Part shown: in pieces, positions 28,450 to 36,956 of the stretch
Numbering within the stretch: the stretch's first letter is position 1
Layout: each line of letters starts with the position of its first letter
DNA from: Paraburkholderia sp. BCC1884
GTDB lineage: Bacteria; Pseudomonadota; Gammaproteobacteria; Burkholderiales; Burkholderiaceae
DNA: 64,000 nt
Assembly: GCF_900996225.1 (NCBI RefSeq)
Contig: NZ_CAAJGL010000011.1
Location: forward strand, 1-64,000
Direction of reading: 5' to 3'
Translations under genes and position numbers: made by a program
Notes under the pieces: model-generated
What the model saw: the letters and a program-made list of their open reading frames with translations, nothing else
The model's database searches: none
Told to the model about the DNA's origin: nothing

Positions 28450-29178
28450 ATGACCTCGACCGACGCCCCTTCCGACTCGCCGCTTTCCGAAGCGGACATC
28501 CAGGCTTACGCCGACGGTACGCTGACGCCCGAGCGCACCGCGTTCCTGCAGGACTATCTGGGCAAGGACCCGGCGGAAGCGCGGCGGGTGGCGTTTTACG
28601 GCCGGCTGAACGCACAGATCCAGCAGGCGTTCAAGACCACGGACGAGCCCGCCGGGTGGCGCGCGCCGGAGGAACCCGGCGCCGCGCGCGCAAGCCGCGA
28701 AACGGCACGGCTTCGCAACCGGGGGCTTCGTGCGCTGTTGGCGCTCGTGCTCACGCTCGTCACGGCCAGCGGCTGGCTCGCGGCAACCCAGGTGTCCGCC
28801 CAGGCACTCGACAATGCCGCCGTGATGGCGCTGGCACAAAGCGTCGACGGCCGGTTCGCGGCGACCTCGCCGACCCGCATCGATCCTTCCGCGCCGGTCC
28901 TCGAGCCGATCGGGCTGCGGCTCGTCGGGCAACGGGTGTTGTCGCTCGGGCCGTTTCAGCGCGCGAACGAATTCATTTACCTGAACCAGGATAATCAGCC
29001 GGTCGTGCTGGTGTCGAGTCTGGCCCTGCTCGCGCCGTCCCAGCCGCAATGGTCGGCGCGCCGCATCGGCGCGATCCGGCTGCTGAACTGGACGGCGCGG
29101 CGGCAGCGCTTCGTGGTGGCCGGCGACGCCCGCACCCACGGCCTGATGCGCGCCGCCGACCGGATGACGATGCGATGA
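28450..29178 (+). CDS. Anti-sigma-factor-like membrane protein (first)
   Basis: This 242-residue protein has a short cytoplasmic N-terminal segment, SEADIQAYADGTLTPERTAF, of the type shared by proteobacterial anti-sigma factors. A single predicted transmembrane helix follows (about residues 93-113, LRALLALVLTLVTASGWLAA), and the C-terminal part is periplasmic. It is similar in layout and N-terminal motif to the second anti-sigma protein after the ECF gene. It lies 161 bp before the sigma gene and has two copies of the ECF-type promoter motif upstream. No Shine-Dalgarno sequence is obvious. Partner and signal are inferred. Confidence 0.7.
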   Translation: MTSTDAPSDSPLSEADIQAYADGTLTPERTAFLQDYLGKDPAEARRVAFYGRLNAQIQQAFKTTDEPAGWRAPEEPGAARASRETARLRNRGLRALLALVLTLVTASGWLAATQVSAQALDNAAVMALAQSVDGRFAATSPTRIDPSAPVLEPIGLRLVGQRVLSLGPFQRANEFIYLNQDNQPVVLVSSLALLAPSQPQWSARRIGAIRLLNWTARRQRFVVAGDARTHGLMRAADRMTMR

Positions 29179-29232
29179 ACGCCCGGCGGCGCATGCCAGA
29201 CGCCGCCCGTAAAATTTTTCTTGCGCGTCGAC

Positions 29233-29257
29233 GGAATAAACTGCGTTCAGGCGTGTT
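29233..29257 (+). promoter_or_regulatory. ECF-type promoter motif of the sigma factor gene
   Basis: GGAATAAA (29233-29240), 12 nt, GTGTT (29253-29257). It is a full match, 82 nt upstream of the sigma-factor ATG, and suggests autoregulation. Confidence 0.6.
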
Positions 29258-29339
29258 TGCAGTTTGAATAAGTCCGTCGGCGCCGCGTGCAGGCTTTCTG
29301 TGCCGCGCCCACGACAAGCCCACGACTGGGATAAAAAAA

Positions 29340-29858
29340 ATGGATGTCCGTGACGAGTTGATGGAGCATGTGCCGCGCTTGCGGCGCTATGCCCGTGCGC
29401 TGATCAACAACCGCGATCTTGCCGACGATCTGGTGCAGGACACGCTCGAACGCGCGCTCGGCCGCACCGATATGTTCCAGGTGGGCACCGATCTGCGCGC
29501 GTGGTTGTTTACGATCATGCACAACGTGTTTGCCAATCAGGCGCGCAAGGCGTCGGCGCGCGCCGTCCACGTGGCGGTGGACGACGAGAGCGTGTCCGAA
29601 AGCGAGTTCGCCGTGCCGTCCGATCAGACCCGTTCGCTGGAGATGCGCGACCTCGACTACGCGCTGCAGCGTCTGCCGATGGAGCAACGCGAGGTGGTGC
29701 TGCTGGTGGGCCTGGAGGAAATGGGCTACGCCGACGTGGCGCTCGCGCTGAACATTCCGATCGGCACGGTGATGTCGCGCCTGTCGCGCGGACGTGAACG
29801 GCTCAGGGCATTGATGGCGGGCGCGCAGCCCGGTGCGAAATTAAAGGTGGTGCGATGA
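29340..29858 (+). CDS. ECF sigma factor (sigma-70 regions 2 and 4)
   Basis: This 172-residue protein is a compact extracytoplasmic-function sigma factor. Region 2 (about residues 8-75) contains RRYARALINNRDLADDLVQD and the AWLFTIMHNVFANQ core-binding segment. Region 4 (about 113-165) contains LPMEQREVVLLVGLEEMGY and the recognition helix IPIGTVMSRLSRGRERL. The stop overlaps the start of the second anti-sigma gene (ATGA). A matching promoter motif upstream and copies in front of the catalase, DUF4148 and first anti-sigma genes suggest it drives the whole cluster. The inducing stress is unknown, perhaps oxidative. Confidence 0.92.
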   Translation: MDVRDELMEHVPRLRRYARALINNRDLADDLVQDTLERALGRTDMFQVGTDLRAWLFTIMHNVFANQARKASARAVHVAVDDESVSESEFAVPSDQTRSLEMRDLDYALQRLPMEQREVVLLVGLEEMGYADVALALNIPIGTVMSRLSRGRERLRALMAGAQPGAKLKVVR

Positions 29859-30772
29859 GCGACCAGATTATGCCGATCGGCGAAGAAGACCTGCACGCCT
29901 ACGTGGACGGAACCTTGTCCGACGAGCGCCGTGCCGAGGTGGAGCGCGCGCTCGAACTCAACCCCGAGCTGGCCACGCGCGTGAGCGACTATTTCTCGCT
30001 CAACAGCATGTTCCATGAACGCTATGACCGCGTGCTGAACGAACCGGTGCCGAGGCGACTGCAGGCAGCCGCGGGTGCGGCAGCGGATGCGGCGGAAAGC
30101 GCGTCCGACAGCGCGGCCGACAGCCCGCAGGCCAGCACGGCCGCGCCTGCGCCGGCCGCCCCGGTGGCGCGTCGCTGGTGGGTGGCCGCCAACTGGCCGC
30201 AATTTGCCGGCATGGCGGCGGCGCTGGTGATGGGTATCGGCATCGGCGTGGGCACCCATATGGGTCAGGACGTGATCGCACCGACGGCGTCACGTCATTC
30301 GGATACGCGTGCGGTCAGCGCGGACAGCAGCGAAATGTTCGCGCGTCAGGCTGCGGTGGCGCATGTCGTGTATATGCCCGCCGTCGACCGCCCGGCTGAC
30401 ATAAGCACCGATCACGAGCAGGATTTCGTGCAGTGGCTGTCCAACCGGCTCGGCACCAACGTGCATCCGCCGATTTTGTCGAAGAGCGGCTTCGAGCTTT
30501 CGGGCGGGCGTATTCTGCCCGGCGCAGACGGCCCGACCGCGCAGTTTATGTATCGCGGGCCGAATGGCGAGCGGGTGACGCTGTGTATCTCGCATCGGCA
30601 GGTGAACTCGAACACCACGGCGTTCAAGCTGTATCAGGACGGACCGGTGAACGTGTTTTACTGGGTCGACGGCGACTTCGGCTATGCGGTGTCCGGCGGT
30701 ATCGATCGCGCGCAGTTACTGCAGCTGTCGCATGACGTGTATGCGCAGCTGACCGGCGCGACGCCGGGTTGA
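29855..30772 (+). CDS. Anti-sigma-factor-like membrane protein (second)
   Basis: This 305-residue protein starts with GEEDLHAYVDGTLSDERRAE, the short helix-loop-helix segment of many ChrR/RsiW-type anti-sigma factors. It has an Ala/Pro-rich linker, one predicted transmembrane helix (about residues 115-137) and a periplasmic C-terminal domain of about 165 residues. The start overlaps the ECF sigma gene by 4 bp, the classical arrangement of a cognate sigma/anti-sigma pair. No HxxxCxxC zinc motif is visible, so redox sensing by a ZAS domain is unlikely. Confidence 0.8.
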   Translation: MSDQIMPIGEEDLHAYVDGTLSDERRAEVERALELNPELATRVSDYFSLNSMFHERYDRVLNEPVPRRLQAAAGAAADAAESASDSAADSPQASTAAPAPAAPVARRWWVAANWPQFAGMAAALVMGIGIGVGTHMGQDVIAPTASRHSDTRAVSADSSEMFARQAAVAHVVYMPAVDRPADISTDHEQDFVQWLSNRLGTNVHPPILSKSGFELSGGRILPGADGPTAQFMYRGPNGERVTLCISHRQVNSNTTAFKLYQDGPVNVFYWVDGDFGYAVSGGIDRAQLLQLSHDVYAQLTGATPG

Positions 30773-30812
30773 TGCGGCGGCCGGCGACGCGGCGCGTGTG
30801 ATGGACGGCGGG

Positions 30813-30832
30813 CGGCAAGCCTCGGCTTGCCG
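30813..30832. other. hairpin between convergent genes
   Basis: CGGCAAGC and GCTTGCCG form an 8-bp stem with a 4-nt loop between the second anti-sigma gene and the convergent AraC gene. There is no T-tract on either side, so termination there is only possible. Confidence 0.35.
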
Positions 30833-30875
30833 GGTTCAAGCGTCAGGCTGGAGCCTCCGCTTGCCGACCTCAGAT

Positions 30876-31739
30876 TCAGCGCGACTTGACGAGCTCACGC
30901 GGCGTCACGCCCAGTAGCCGGCCCATCCAGTGGGCCATATGGCTTTGATGCGCGAAGCCCGTATCCAGCGCGATCTGGCTGGCGCTAAGCCGGCCTTGCA
31001 GTAGCAGCGCCCTGGCACGCTCCACCCGCCGCTGCACCACATACCGATGCACCGGCATGCCGAGCGTCTCGCGAAACAACACCTTGAAGTGCGGGGTGCT
31101 CAACCCGGCCAGCGCGGCTAGCTCGCCAAGGGTAAGGCGCTGGTCGAGATGCGCTTCGATAAACTCCAGCACGCGCGCGGCCGTCTTCGGCGCCAGCGTG
31201 CGGCGCCGTTCTTCCAGCGACGCCGCACCGCCGATCAGGCGCACCACCATCGCCGTGCAGAGGCTCTCGGCATAAAGCGAGTCCGAGGCCTGCTCTGCTT
31301 CGAGCTCCGCGCTCAAGGCCCACGCGAGATGCTGCAGACGCGCCTCGCGCATCTGGAATTGCGGGCGCAATTGAGCATCGCCCGATGGCAAACCCAACTG
31401 CTCCACGACACCCTGCGCAAACGCCTCGGCGATCCAGACGCTGAAAATCGTGCAGGCGGATTCATCGCTCCACTGCCCGTCGAGTCCGGCGGGAATCACA
31501 TCGATGTCGCCATGCGCCTGCACGCGCGTCAGGCGCCGTGCATCGCACAGGCAGCGGGCCCGGACGGGTGCGCCGACATGCATGCCGAGCCGATGGTAGT
31601 TGAACGCCGGCATCCGGTGCAGGCCCGCCGACACCTCGACCAGCTCCGCGCCGAAACCCTGCCAGCCGAGCGTCTTGCTGGACAGCCTGGCGATCCGGGT
31701 GCCGCTATGCGGCTGGAGTGTCGACGTCATGGCATGCAT
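30876..31739 (-). CDS. AraC-family transcriptional regulator
   Basis: This 287-residue regulator has an N-terminal cupin-like sensing domain and a C-terminal AraC DNA-binding domain with two helix-turn-helices (TLGELAALAGLSTPHFKVLF and LSASQIALDTGFAHQSHMAH, about residues 200-280). The ATG at 31739 has GAGGA 6 nt upstream. It is divergent from an NmrA-like oxidoreductase gene, the most likely target. Ligand unknown. Confidence 0.9.
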   Translation of the reverse strand: MHAMTSTLQPHSGTRIARLSSKTLGWQGFGAELVEVSAGLHRMPAFNYHRLGMHVGAPVRARCLCDARRLTRVQAHGDIDVIPAGLDGQWSDESACTIFSVWIAEAFAQGVVEQLGLPSGDAQLRPQFQMREARLQHLAWALSAELEAEQASDSLYAESLCTAMVVRLIGGAASLEERRRTLAPKTAARVLEFIEAHLDQRLTLGELAALAGLSTPHFKVLFRETLGMPVHRYVVQRRVERARALLLQGRLSASQIALDTGFAHQSHMAHWMGRLLGVTPRELVKSR

Positions 31740-31954
31740 TGCAGTTCCTCACTAAGGGCGGCCGCGGTGGCTGCATTGTGCGGCGTTTTTCACGACTTCG
31801 CTCGACTCTACGAGATTCAACGCTCGCCACGAAGCGCACGCATGCTGCATGCGAAAACCATCATCCGAATCTGCGCATCACGATCCCTGCCCGCGCGATT
31901 TTCCTGCGCCGTCTCCCTACGATGACGTCACACCGACTCGACAAGGAGATCAAC

Positions 31955-32884
31955 GTGTTCGTGATTTTTGGAGCCGCCGGCAATGTCGGCAAAGTGACCG
32001 CGACGGTATTGCGCAAGGCAGGACAGGACGTCCGCGCGGTGGTCCGCAGCGAAAAGCAAGGCGGACCCCTCGCCGCGCTGGGCTGTGAGGTGAGGGTCGC
32101 CGATCTGCACGATACGCAAGCGGTGGCGCGCGCCATCGAAGGCACGTACGGCGTGCAGATCGTGTGTCCGGTGCCGCGAGGCGACGACGACCCGGCCGCC
32201 GCGATGCGCGCCATGATCGACAGCAGCGTCGCCGCCTTACGCGACGCGCCCCCGCCGCGCGTTCTCGCGCTCTCGGATTACGGCGCGGAGCACGCGCGCG
32301 GCACGGGCATCACAACGCTGTTTCATTACCTCGAAACGAGGCTGCAAACCGTCGACACGCAACTGACGTTTTTACGCGCCGCCGAACACATGCACAACTG
32401 GGGTCGTACGTTGCCGAATATGCTGGCCAGTGGCGTCCTGCACAGTCTGCATCAGCCGCTGGACAAGCTGTTTCCAACGGTCGCCGCGCGCGACGTGGGT
32501 TTGCTCGCCGCCGAACTGCTGCTGGACGCGACACCGCCACAGGTGTCGCCACGGGTGGTGAGTATCGAGAGCGATCAGCGTGTGAATGCGCTCGACGTGG
32601 CGCGCACCATCGGCGAATTGACGGATCGCCGGATCGTGGCGCGCGAAGCGCCGCATGAGGAATGGGCTGCGATGCTGCAAGCCGCCGGACTCGGCGAGCG
32701 TCATGCGCGTCTGATCATCGAGTTGTGCGACGCTCACAACGCGGGCTTGATCGATGTCGACAGCGCGCTCAGCGAGCGGCGCTTCGGTACGACTACGCTG
32801 GCGGAAGAGTTGGCGGCGATCCTGCCGCGTGTGACGGCCGCGACGGCTGCGGCTGCGGCTGCGGCTGCGGGAGATGCGCGTTGA
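31955..32884 (+). CDS. NmrA-like NAD(P)-binding protein
   Basis: This 309-residue atypical short-chain dehydrogenase starts with the Rossmann motif IFGAAGNVGK and a typical AVVRS strand-end, placing it in the NmrA/quinone-oxidoreductase-2-like family. The start is taken as GTG at 31955 because AAGGAG ends 6 nt before it and the Rossmann strand begins at once. An upstream ATG at 31922 has no such site. The C terminus ends in an Ala run encoded by four GGCTGC repeats (32845-32868). It is divergent from the AraC regulator. It may be a reductase or a redox-sensing regulator. Confidence 0.82.
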   Translation: MFVIFGAAGNVGKVTATVLRKAGQDVRAVVRSEKQGGPLAALGCEVRVADLHDTQAVARAIEGTYGVQIVCPVPRGDDDPAAAMRAMIDSSVAALRDAPPPRVLALSDYGAEHARGTGITTLFHYLETRLQTVDTQLTFLRAAEHMHNWGRTLPNMLASGVLHSLHQPLDKLFPTVAARDVGLLAAELLLDATPPQVSPRVVSIESDQRVNALDVARTIGELTDRRIVAREAPHEEWAAMLQAAGLGERHARLIIELCDAHNAGLIDVDSALSERRFGTTTLAEELAAILPRVTAATAAAAAAAAGDAR

Positions 32885-33015
32885 ACGGCGGGTGCGGCGG
32901 ACGATATCGCCTGCAGACCTGCCCATTGCTGCGCGCGTCGCCCGGGCGGCGCAAGGCCGACACCGGGCTTCGCCCGAAAACCCGCACTAGCAAACCCAGG
33001 CGCGGCTGGCTGGGG

Positions 33016-33111
33016 ATGTCCGTCATGCTATTGGGATGGTTCGGCTGGCGTGCGCTGCGGGACGTCCTCGACGCGATTCCCGACAGCAACGACGATTTCG
33101 GCTTGTTCTGA
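33016..33111 (+). CDS. possible small protein ending in an acidic tail
   Basis: This 31-codon frame from ATG 33016 encodes a hydrophobic, Trp-containing segment (MLLGWFGWRALRDVLDAIP) followed by an acidic end. The composition looks more coding than the surrounding frames, but the Shine-Dalgarno sequence is unclear and the frame is open further upstream, so the true start is uncertain. It is convergent with ribA. No family recognised. Confidence 0.3.
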   Translation: MSVMLLGWFGWRALRDVLDAIPDSNDDFGLF

Positions 33112-33152
33112 TACGCGCACCGGCCGCCGTTCATTCACGGCGGCGGTGCCGC

Positions 33153-33827
33153 TCACTCGTTCTCGTCGAAGTAATGGCCGAATTTGACCTGCTTCGTACG
33201 GATATAGCGCTCGTTTTCTTCACGCATCGGAATTGCCAGCGCGACACGCTCGCACACCGGAATGCCGTGCTTCGATAAGGTGTCGAATTTCTCGGGATTG
33301 TTGCTCATCAAACGCACCGACGTGACTTTGAGCGTGCGCAGAATACCCGCAGCCGAATCGTATTCGCGCGAATCGTCCGGCAAGCCGAGATCGAGATTCG
33401 CCTCGACGGTGTCGCGCCCCTGCTCCTGCAGCGCATAGGCGCGAATCTTGTTCGACAGCCCGATGCCGCGCCCTTCGTGACCACGCAGATACAGCAGCAC
33501 GCCGCAGCCTTCGGCCGCGATATAGCGCAGGGCGAGATCGAGTTGCTCGCCACAGTCGCAACGATAGGAGCCGAGCACGTCGCCGGTCAGACATTCGGAG
33601 TGCAGACGCGTCAACACCGACGACTTGTTGGCGACATCGCCCATCACGAGCGCAAGATGTTCGGCGCCGCTTTCGCACACGCGAAACACGTAGGAAGTGA
33701 ACGTGCCGTAGCGCGTGGGAAGCGTGGCCGTGGCGTCGAGGATGACGCATTCGCCGTTGAGTGCGCCGTCTGCTGCGGGCGACGGATCGTGAGACGTGAG
33801 CATGGCGTTAGACAGTGGTGCTGACAT
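33153..33827 (-). CDS. ribA: GTP cyclohydrolase II
   Basis: RibA opens GTP to the pyrimidine precursor of riboflavin with release of formate and pyrophosphate. The 224-residue stand-alone enzyme shows the zinc site in [19 protein letters not shown] (three Cys, about residues 75-92), the [13 protein letters not shown] block and [10 protein letters not shown] near the C terminus. No RibB domain is fused. ATG at 33827 is preferred; a TTG at 33839 and an ATG at 33803 share the frame. Confidence 0.94.
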   Translation of the reverse strand: MSAPLSNAMLTSHDPSPAADGALNGECVILDATATLPTRYGTFTSYVFRVCESGAEHLALVMGDVANKSSVLTRLHSECLTGDVLGSYRCDCGEQLDLALRYIAAEGCGVLLYLRGHEGRGIGLSNKIRAYALQEQGRDTVEANLDLGLPDDSREYDSAAGILRTLKVTSVRLMSNNPEKFDTLSKHGIPVCERVALAIPMREENERYIRTKQVKFGHYFDENE

Positions 33828-34073
33828 GAACCCGAACAAACCGGGGATAAGGTACGGACTGGGAGTTTACCGCTAATCGGGCAAGCGCACCGCGATGCCC
33901 TCGCCGGCGACGCGGAACCGCCGTGCCGCGGGGCGGCGTATCACCCGCAACGCATGGCGCGCCACAGGTATTCCCGAAGTTCTCCGGCGGCGCGCCGGGC
34001 CTATACTGGAATCGCCTGTCCCACACGACGGCGCGCCGCTTCGGCGTGCTGCACTGCGAAACGGAGCCGCTCC

Positions 34074-34517
34074 ATGACCAGCGTTGCACAGCTTCTTAAA
34101 ACGAAACCGAACAACACCACCGTCTTCACCGTCGGGGCCGACGATTCCGTCTACGACGCGATCAAGCTGATGGCCGAGAAAGGCATCGGCGCGCTGGTCG
34201 TGACGGACGGCGACAGCATCGCCGGAATCATTACGGAGCGCGACTACGCGCGCAAGGTCGTGTTGATGGACCGTTCCTCGAAGGCGACGCCGGTGCGCGA
34301 CATCATGAGCAAGGCGGTGCGTTTCGTGCGCCCGGACCAGACCACCGACGACTGCATGGCCCTGATGACCGAGCGGCGCATGCGTCACTTGCCGGTGATC
34401 GAAAACGACCGGCTGATCGGGATGGTGTCGATCGGCGATCTCGTGAAGAACATCATCGCTGAACAGCAGTTCACGATTCAGCAGCTCGAGTTCTATATCC
34501 ACGGCGAGCGCCCTTAA
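34074..34517 (+). CDS. CBS-pair domain protein
   Basis: This 147-residue protein is two tandem CBS motifs (about residues 8-65 and 75-130), with KGIGALVVTDGDSIAGIITERDYAR and MRHLPVIENDRLIGMVSIGDLV at the conserved positions. Such proteins bind adenosine nucleotides or NAD and regulate partners. The ATG at 34074 has a GGAG-like site upstream. It stands alone between convergent or divergent neighbours. Partner unknown. Confidence 0.88.
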   Translation: MTSVAQLLKTKPNNTTVFTVGADDSVYDAIKLMAEKGIGALVVTDGDSIAGIITERDYARKVVLMDRSSKATPVRDIMSKAVRFVRPDQTTDDCMALMTERRMRHLPVIENDRLIGMVSIGDLVKNIIAEQQFTIQQLEFYIHGERP

Positions 34518-34555
34518 GCGACGCGCCGGTATCCGTCTGGCCCGCACACAGGCGT

Positions 34556-34586
34556 AAAAAAAGCCCAATCCGTCAACCGGTTGGGC
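34556..34586 (-). terminator. Rho-independent terminator, minus strand
   Basis: GCCCAA (34563-34568) and TTGGGC (34581-34586), with an inner CCGGTTGACGG pairing, form a stem followed on the minus strand by seven or more T. It terminates the DUF4148 gene ending at 34781 and could also stop plus-strand transcripts of the CBS gene. Confidence 0.7.
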
Positions 34587-34780
34587 GAAGCTACCTTGCG
34601 GCAGCGGAGGTTCTTTGGCATCACGGCGCGCTCATGGGCAGCGTCGTGATCCGAATTGCCCGATCGCGTTTGGTCGCGCTCGCGGCCTGCGATCTTTATT
34701 CAATCTAATCTCTTTCGCCGCAAACCGGCCGCTTCGGACCGGTTGTCGGCGATCGGGTCTTCTATGACTGCGGCTGGCGA

Positions 34781-35128
34781 TCAGTTACCGAAATACACCG
34801 ACTTCGGACCACTCGTCGGTTGCGGCTGGGCCATCGCACCCGACTGCGACGAGCCGTTCGCGACGCCACCATAGCTGGTGTCGGCAACCGGCTCCTGGGT
34901 TTGTGCGACTGCGGGGTTTTGCGCCTCTACGCGCTGTTCAGCCGCTTGAACATTCGAAGGATATTGCGAGTCGCTCGAATTAGCCGGGTTGTAGCCGGCT
35001 TGTTCCAGCTGACTCAATTGGCCGCGCACTTCGGCGCGAGTCACGGGTTGCTGGCTCGACTGGGCGAAGGAAACAACCGGAGCGGCGAGGACGACTGCAA
35101 TGGCGACTGCCTTGATTAGCGATTTCAT
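34781..35128 (-). CDS. DUF4148-domain exported protein (second copy)
   Basis: This 115-residue protein has a signal peptide (cleavage after VVSFAQ, about residue 23) and a DUF4148 core TRAEVRGQLSQLEQAGYNP. A longer, Gln/Ser-rich tail follows than in the copy at 27923. GGAGG lies upstream of the ATG. A terminator follows at 34556-34586. The ECF-type motif seen before the other copy is absent here. Function unknown. Confidence 0.85.
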   Translation of the reverse strand: MKSLIKAVAIAVVLAAPVVSFAQSSQQPVTRAEVRGQLSQLEQAGYNPANSSDSQYPSNVQAAEQRVEAQNPAVAQTQEPVADTSYGGVANGSSQSGAMAQPQPTSGPKSVYFGN

Positions 35129-35429
35129 GATGACTACCCTCCAGATCTGATTTTATTTGCGTCGCTTGCCACACCATGTGAGAAGCGATTAGGTTCAGTC
35201 TAGTCATTAGATCGTCGAGGGAAAACCCTTGATTTCAAGATTCATAATTGCTGAAAACGCAAAAGCAATCCGACATTTACCGGCCCTCAGCTTATTAGCG
35301 ACAGACTTTCCGTAATAATTGTCGGCTTCGTAACCGCTTGTGTCTGATGTTTCAAAAATAGGCGCGATGGAGTGGATTTTGCCGATGTAGCGCTTACTAG
35401 CGGTCAACTATTCGCGCCGATAAAAAGCG
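35129..35429. other. 301-bp intergenic region
   Basis: This contains the leader and promoter region of the DUF4148 gene (minus) and the 3' flank of the glycosylase gene. A near-palindrome CTTGATTTCAAG is present around 35230. I see no gene and no clear promoter hexamers. Confidence 0.4.
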
Positions 35430-36101
35430 CTAATCGGGCGTCATTAAAAGCTTTCTGGGACCGCTCACGAATACACTGCCCGGTTCGAAAAATCGCAATG
35501 GCCGATGCATTTCACGCGACAAACCGATCCGCGTCGTCACGCCAATCGACGCCGCGCCCTTTTCGATGACGCCGATCCATAAACCGCGCCCCGTGCAGAG
35601 ATCGCAGCCGTCGAACGACTGATCGATGCCCAGTGCCATGGTCAGGCGGCCCGGTCCGCGCGCAAGGTCGCGCAGCGGCACGCCGGGGCGTCGCACTTCC
35701 ATGAGCGGCAAGCCTTCGAGCGGCTCGATGGCGCGAATCAGAATCCCGGCGCCGATTCCCTCCGGCTCGGCCGACATATTGAGCATGTACGACAGTCCGT
35801 AGGTCAGCCGCACATACGCATAACCAGGCGCGAGAAACATCGAGCCGTTATACGGCCGCCGCCCGGCGAAAGCGTGACTCGTCGAATCGCCGAGCGGATA
35901 TGCCTCGGTTTCGACGATGCGTCCACTCATGCGTCCTTCAGACCGTTCGCAAACGAGATATTTGCCGATCATGAAGCGCGCCAGTTCGGTCGTATCGAGT
36001 GGTAAATCGTCACGAAACAGTGGCAGGATGGGAAGCAACGCGTTGTGCATGGGTCGGATCTCGAGCAATACGGCGCCATCGGCCTGTTTTGATCGGCTCA
36101 T
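35430..36101 (-). CDS. 3-methyladenine DNA glycosylase (AAG/MPG family)
   Basis: This protein of about 223 residues removes alkylated purines from DNA. The family core is visible: [11 protein letters not shown], the catalytic Glu in GRIVETEAY (about residue 62), [21 protein letters not shown] and the [14 protein letters not shown] segment. The tyrosine-rich region deviates from the usual GPPGHAYVY form. The start is uncertain: ATG 36101 and ATG 36050 and an upstream TTG share the frame without a clear Shine-Dalgarno sequence. Confidence 0.87.
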   Translation of the reverse strand: MSRSKQADGAVLLEIRPMHNALLPILPLFRDDLPLDTTELARFMIGKYLVCERSEGRMSGRIVETEAYPLGDSTSHAFAGRRPYNGSMFLAPGYAYVRLTYGLSYMLNMSAEPEGIGAGILIRAIEPLEGLPLMEVRRPGVPLRDLARGPGRLTMALGIDQSFDGCDLCTGRGLWIGVIEKGAASIGVTTRIGLSREMHRPLRFFEPGSVFVSGPRKLLMTPD

Positions 36102-36353
36102 TCGTTGTATCAAAACCTCATTTCCACACAGCTTAAATTCACCATGGCACTAATTGGGGTATTGTGTGCTTCCGGCTTGCAGCATGGCTTTTGCCGGTTT
36201 GCGGCGCGTCAGCCGCCAAACAGTATGCCGATTGAAAGCCTTCTCGCGGCCAGCAGCATTGCTCCATTCAGATTTGATCCCGATGTACCCGCAGGTGCAA
36301 CACACTGTCCCCGCCCGGGGACTGCCGTATTCAAGACAATAGGAGAAAGTTGA

Positions 36354-36710
36354 ATGAAAGTATTTCCGGCAATCAAGATGATCGGCGGCGCGCTGATCGT
36401 TCTCGCGTCCCTCAATGCCTACGCACAGAGCAGCGATGCAGCAGCTCCGATGGCTGCATCGTCGGCGCCGACTGCCAAGCAGACCAAAGCGGCTAACCGC
36501 GCTCTGGGACGCAAAGTGCGCAGCGCCCTGTCGAAGACCAAGGGCCTGAGCGTGGCCAACATCACCGTGCGCGCGCGCGGCGGTGCAGTGACGCTGGCCG
36601 GCTCGGTGCCGGAACAGCCGCAGGTCGATCTGGCAACGCAAGCTGCGCAAGGCGTGGCTGGCGTGACGTCGGTGAAGAACGCGCTGACGATCCGTCCGGT
36701 TGGTCAGTAA
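36354..36710 (+). CDS. BON-domain periplasmic protein
   Basis: This 118-residue protein has a signal peptide (cleavage after LNAYAQ, about residue 25) and one BON domain (about 50-115), seen in KVRSALSKTKGLSVANITVRA and GAVTLAGSVPEQPQV. BON domains bind phospholipid surfaces and accompany osmotic or envelope stress. AGGAGAAAG lies upstream of the ATG. It stands alone before the antiporter gene. Confidence 0.88.
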   Translation: MKVFPAIKMIGGALIVLASLNAYAQSSDAAAPMAASSAPTAKQTKAANRALGRKVRSALSKTKGLSVANITVRARGGAVTLAGSVPEQPQVDLATQAAQGVAGVTSVKNALTIRPVGQ

Positions 36711-36956
36711 ATCGTCGTAGCAGATCGGCGTAGCGCTCGCTGTAGCGCTTTGCCGTAGCACCACCTGCGGGCGCCCTTGCCTCGCCGTTCGGCAGCGGCG
36801 CCCCAGTCCCCGTATTGCCTCCTGTCTGATGAGCCACGCCGTTCGCGCGCGACTCGATCCTTCCCCTGAGCGCCGCCAACGGTGTCGTGCGCGCCTCAGA
36901 CGTTGTATCGTCCTGCTACCGCCCCGCCCAAAAACAAGCCCTCAAAGGACGTTCGA

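Noticed and set aside
31718-31954. longer N terminus for the NmrA-like protein
   Set aside because: AAGGAG positioned 6 nt before GTG 31955 and the immediate Rossmann strand argue for the shorter form. The extension overlaps the AraC start.
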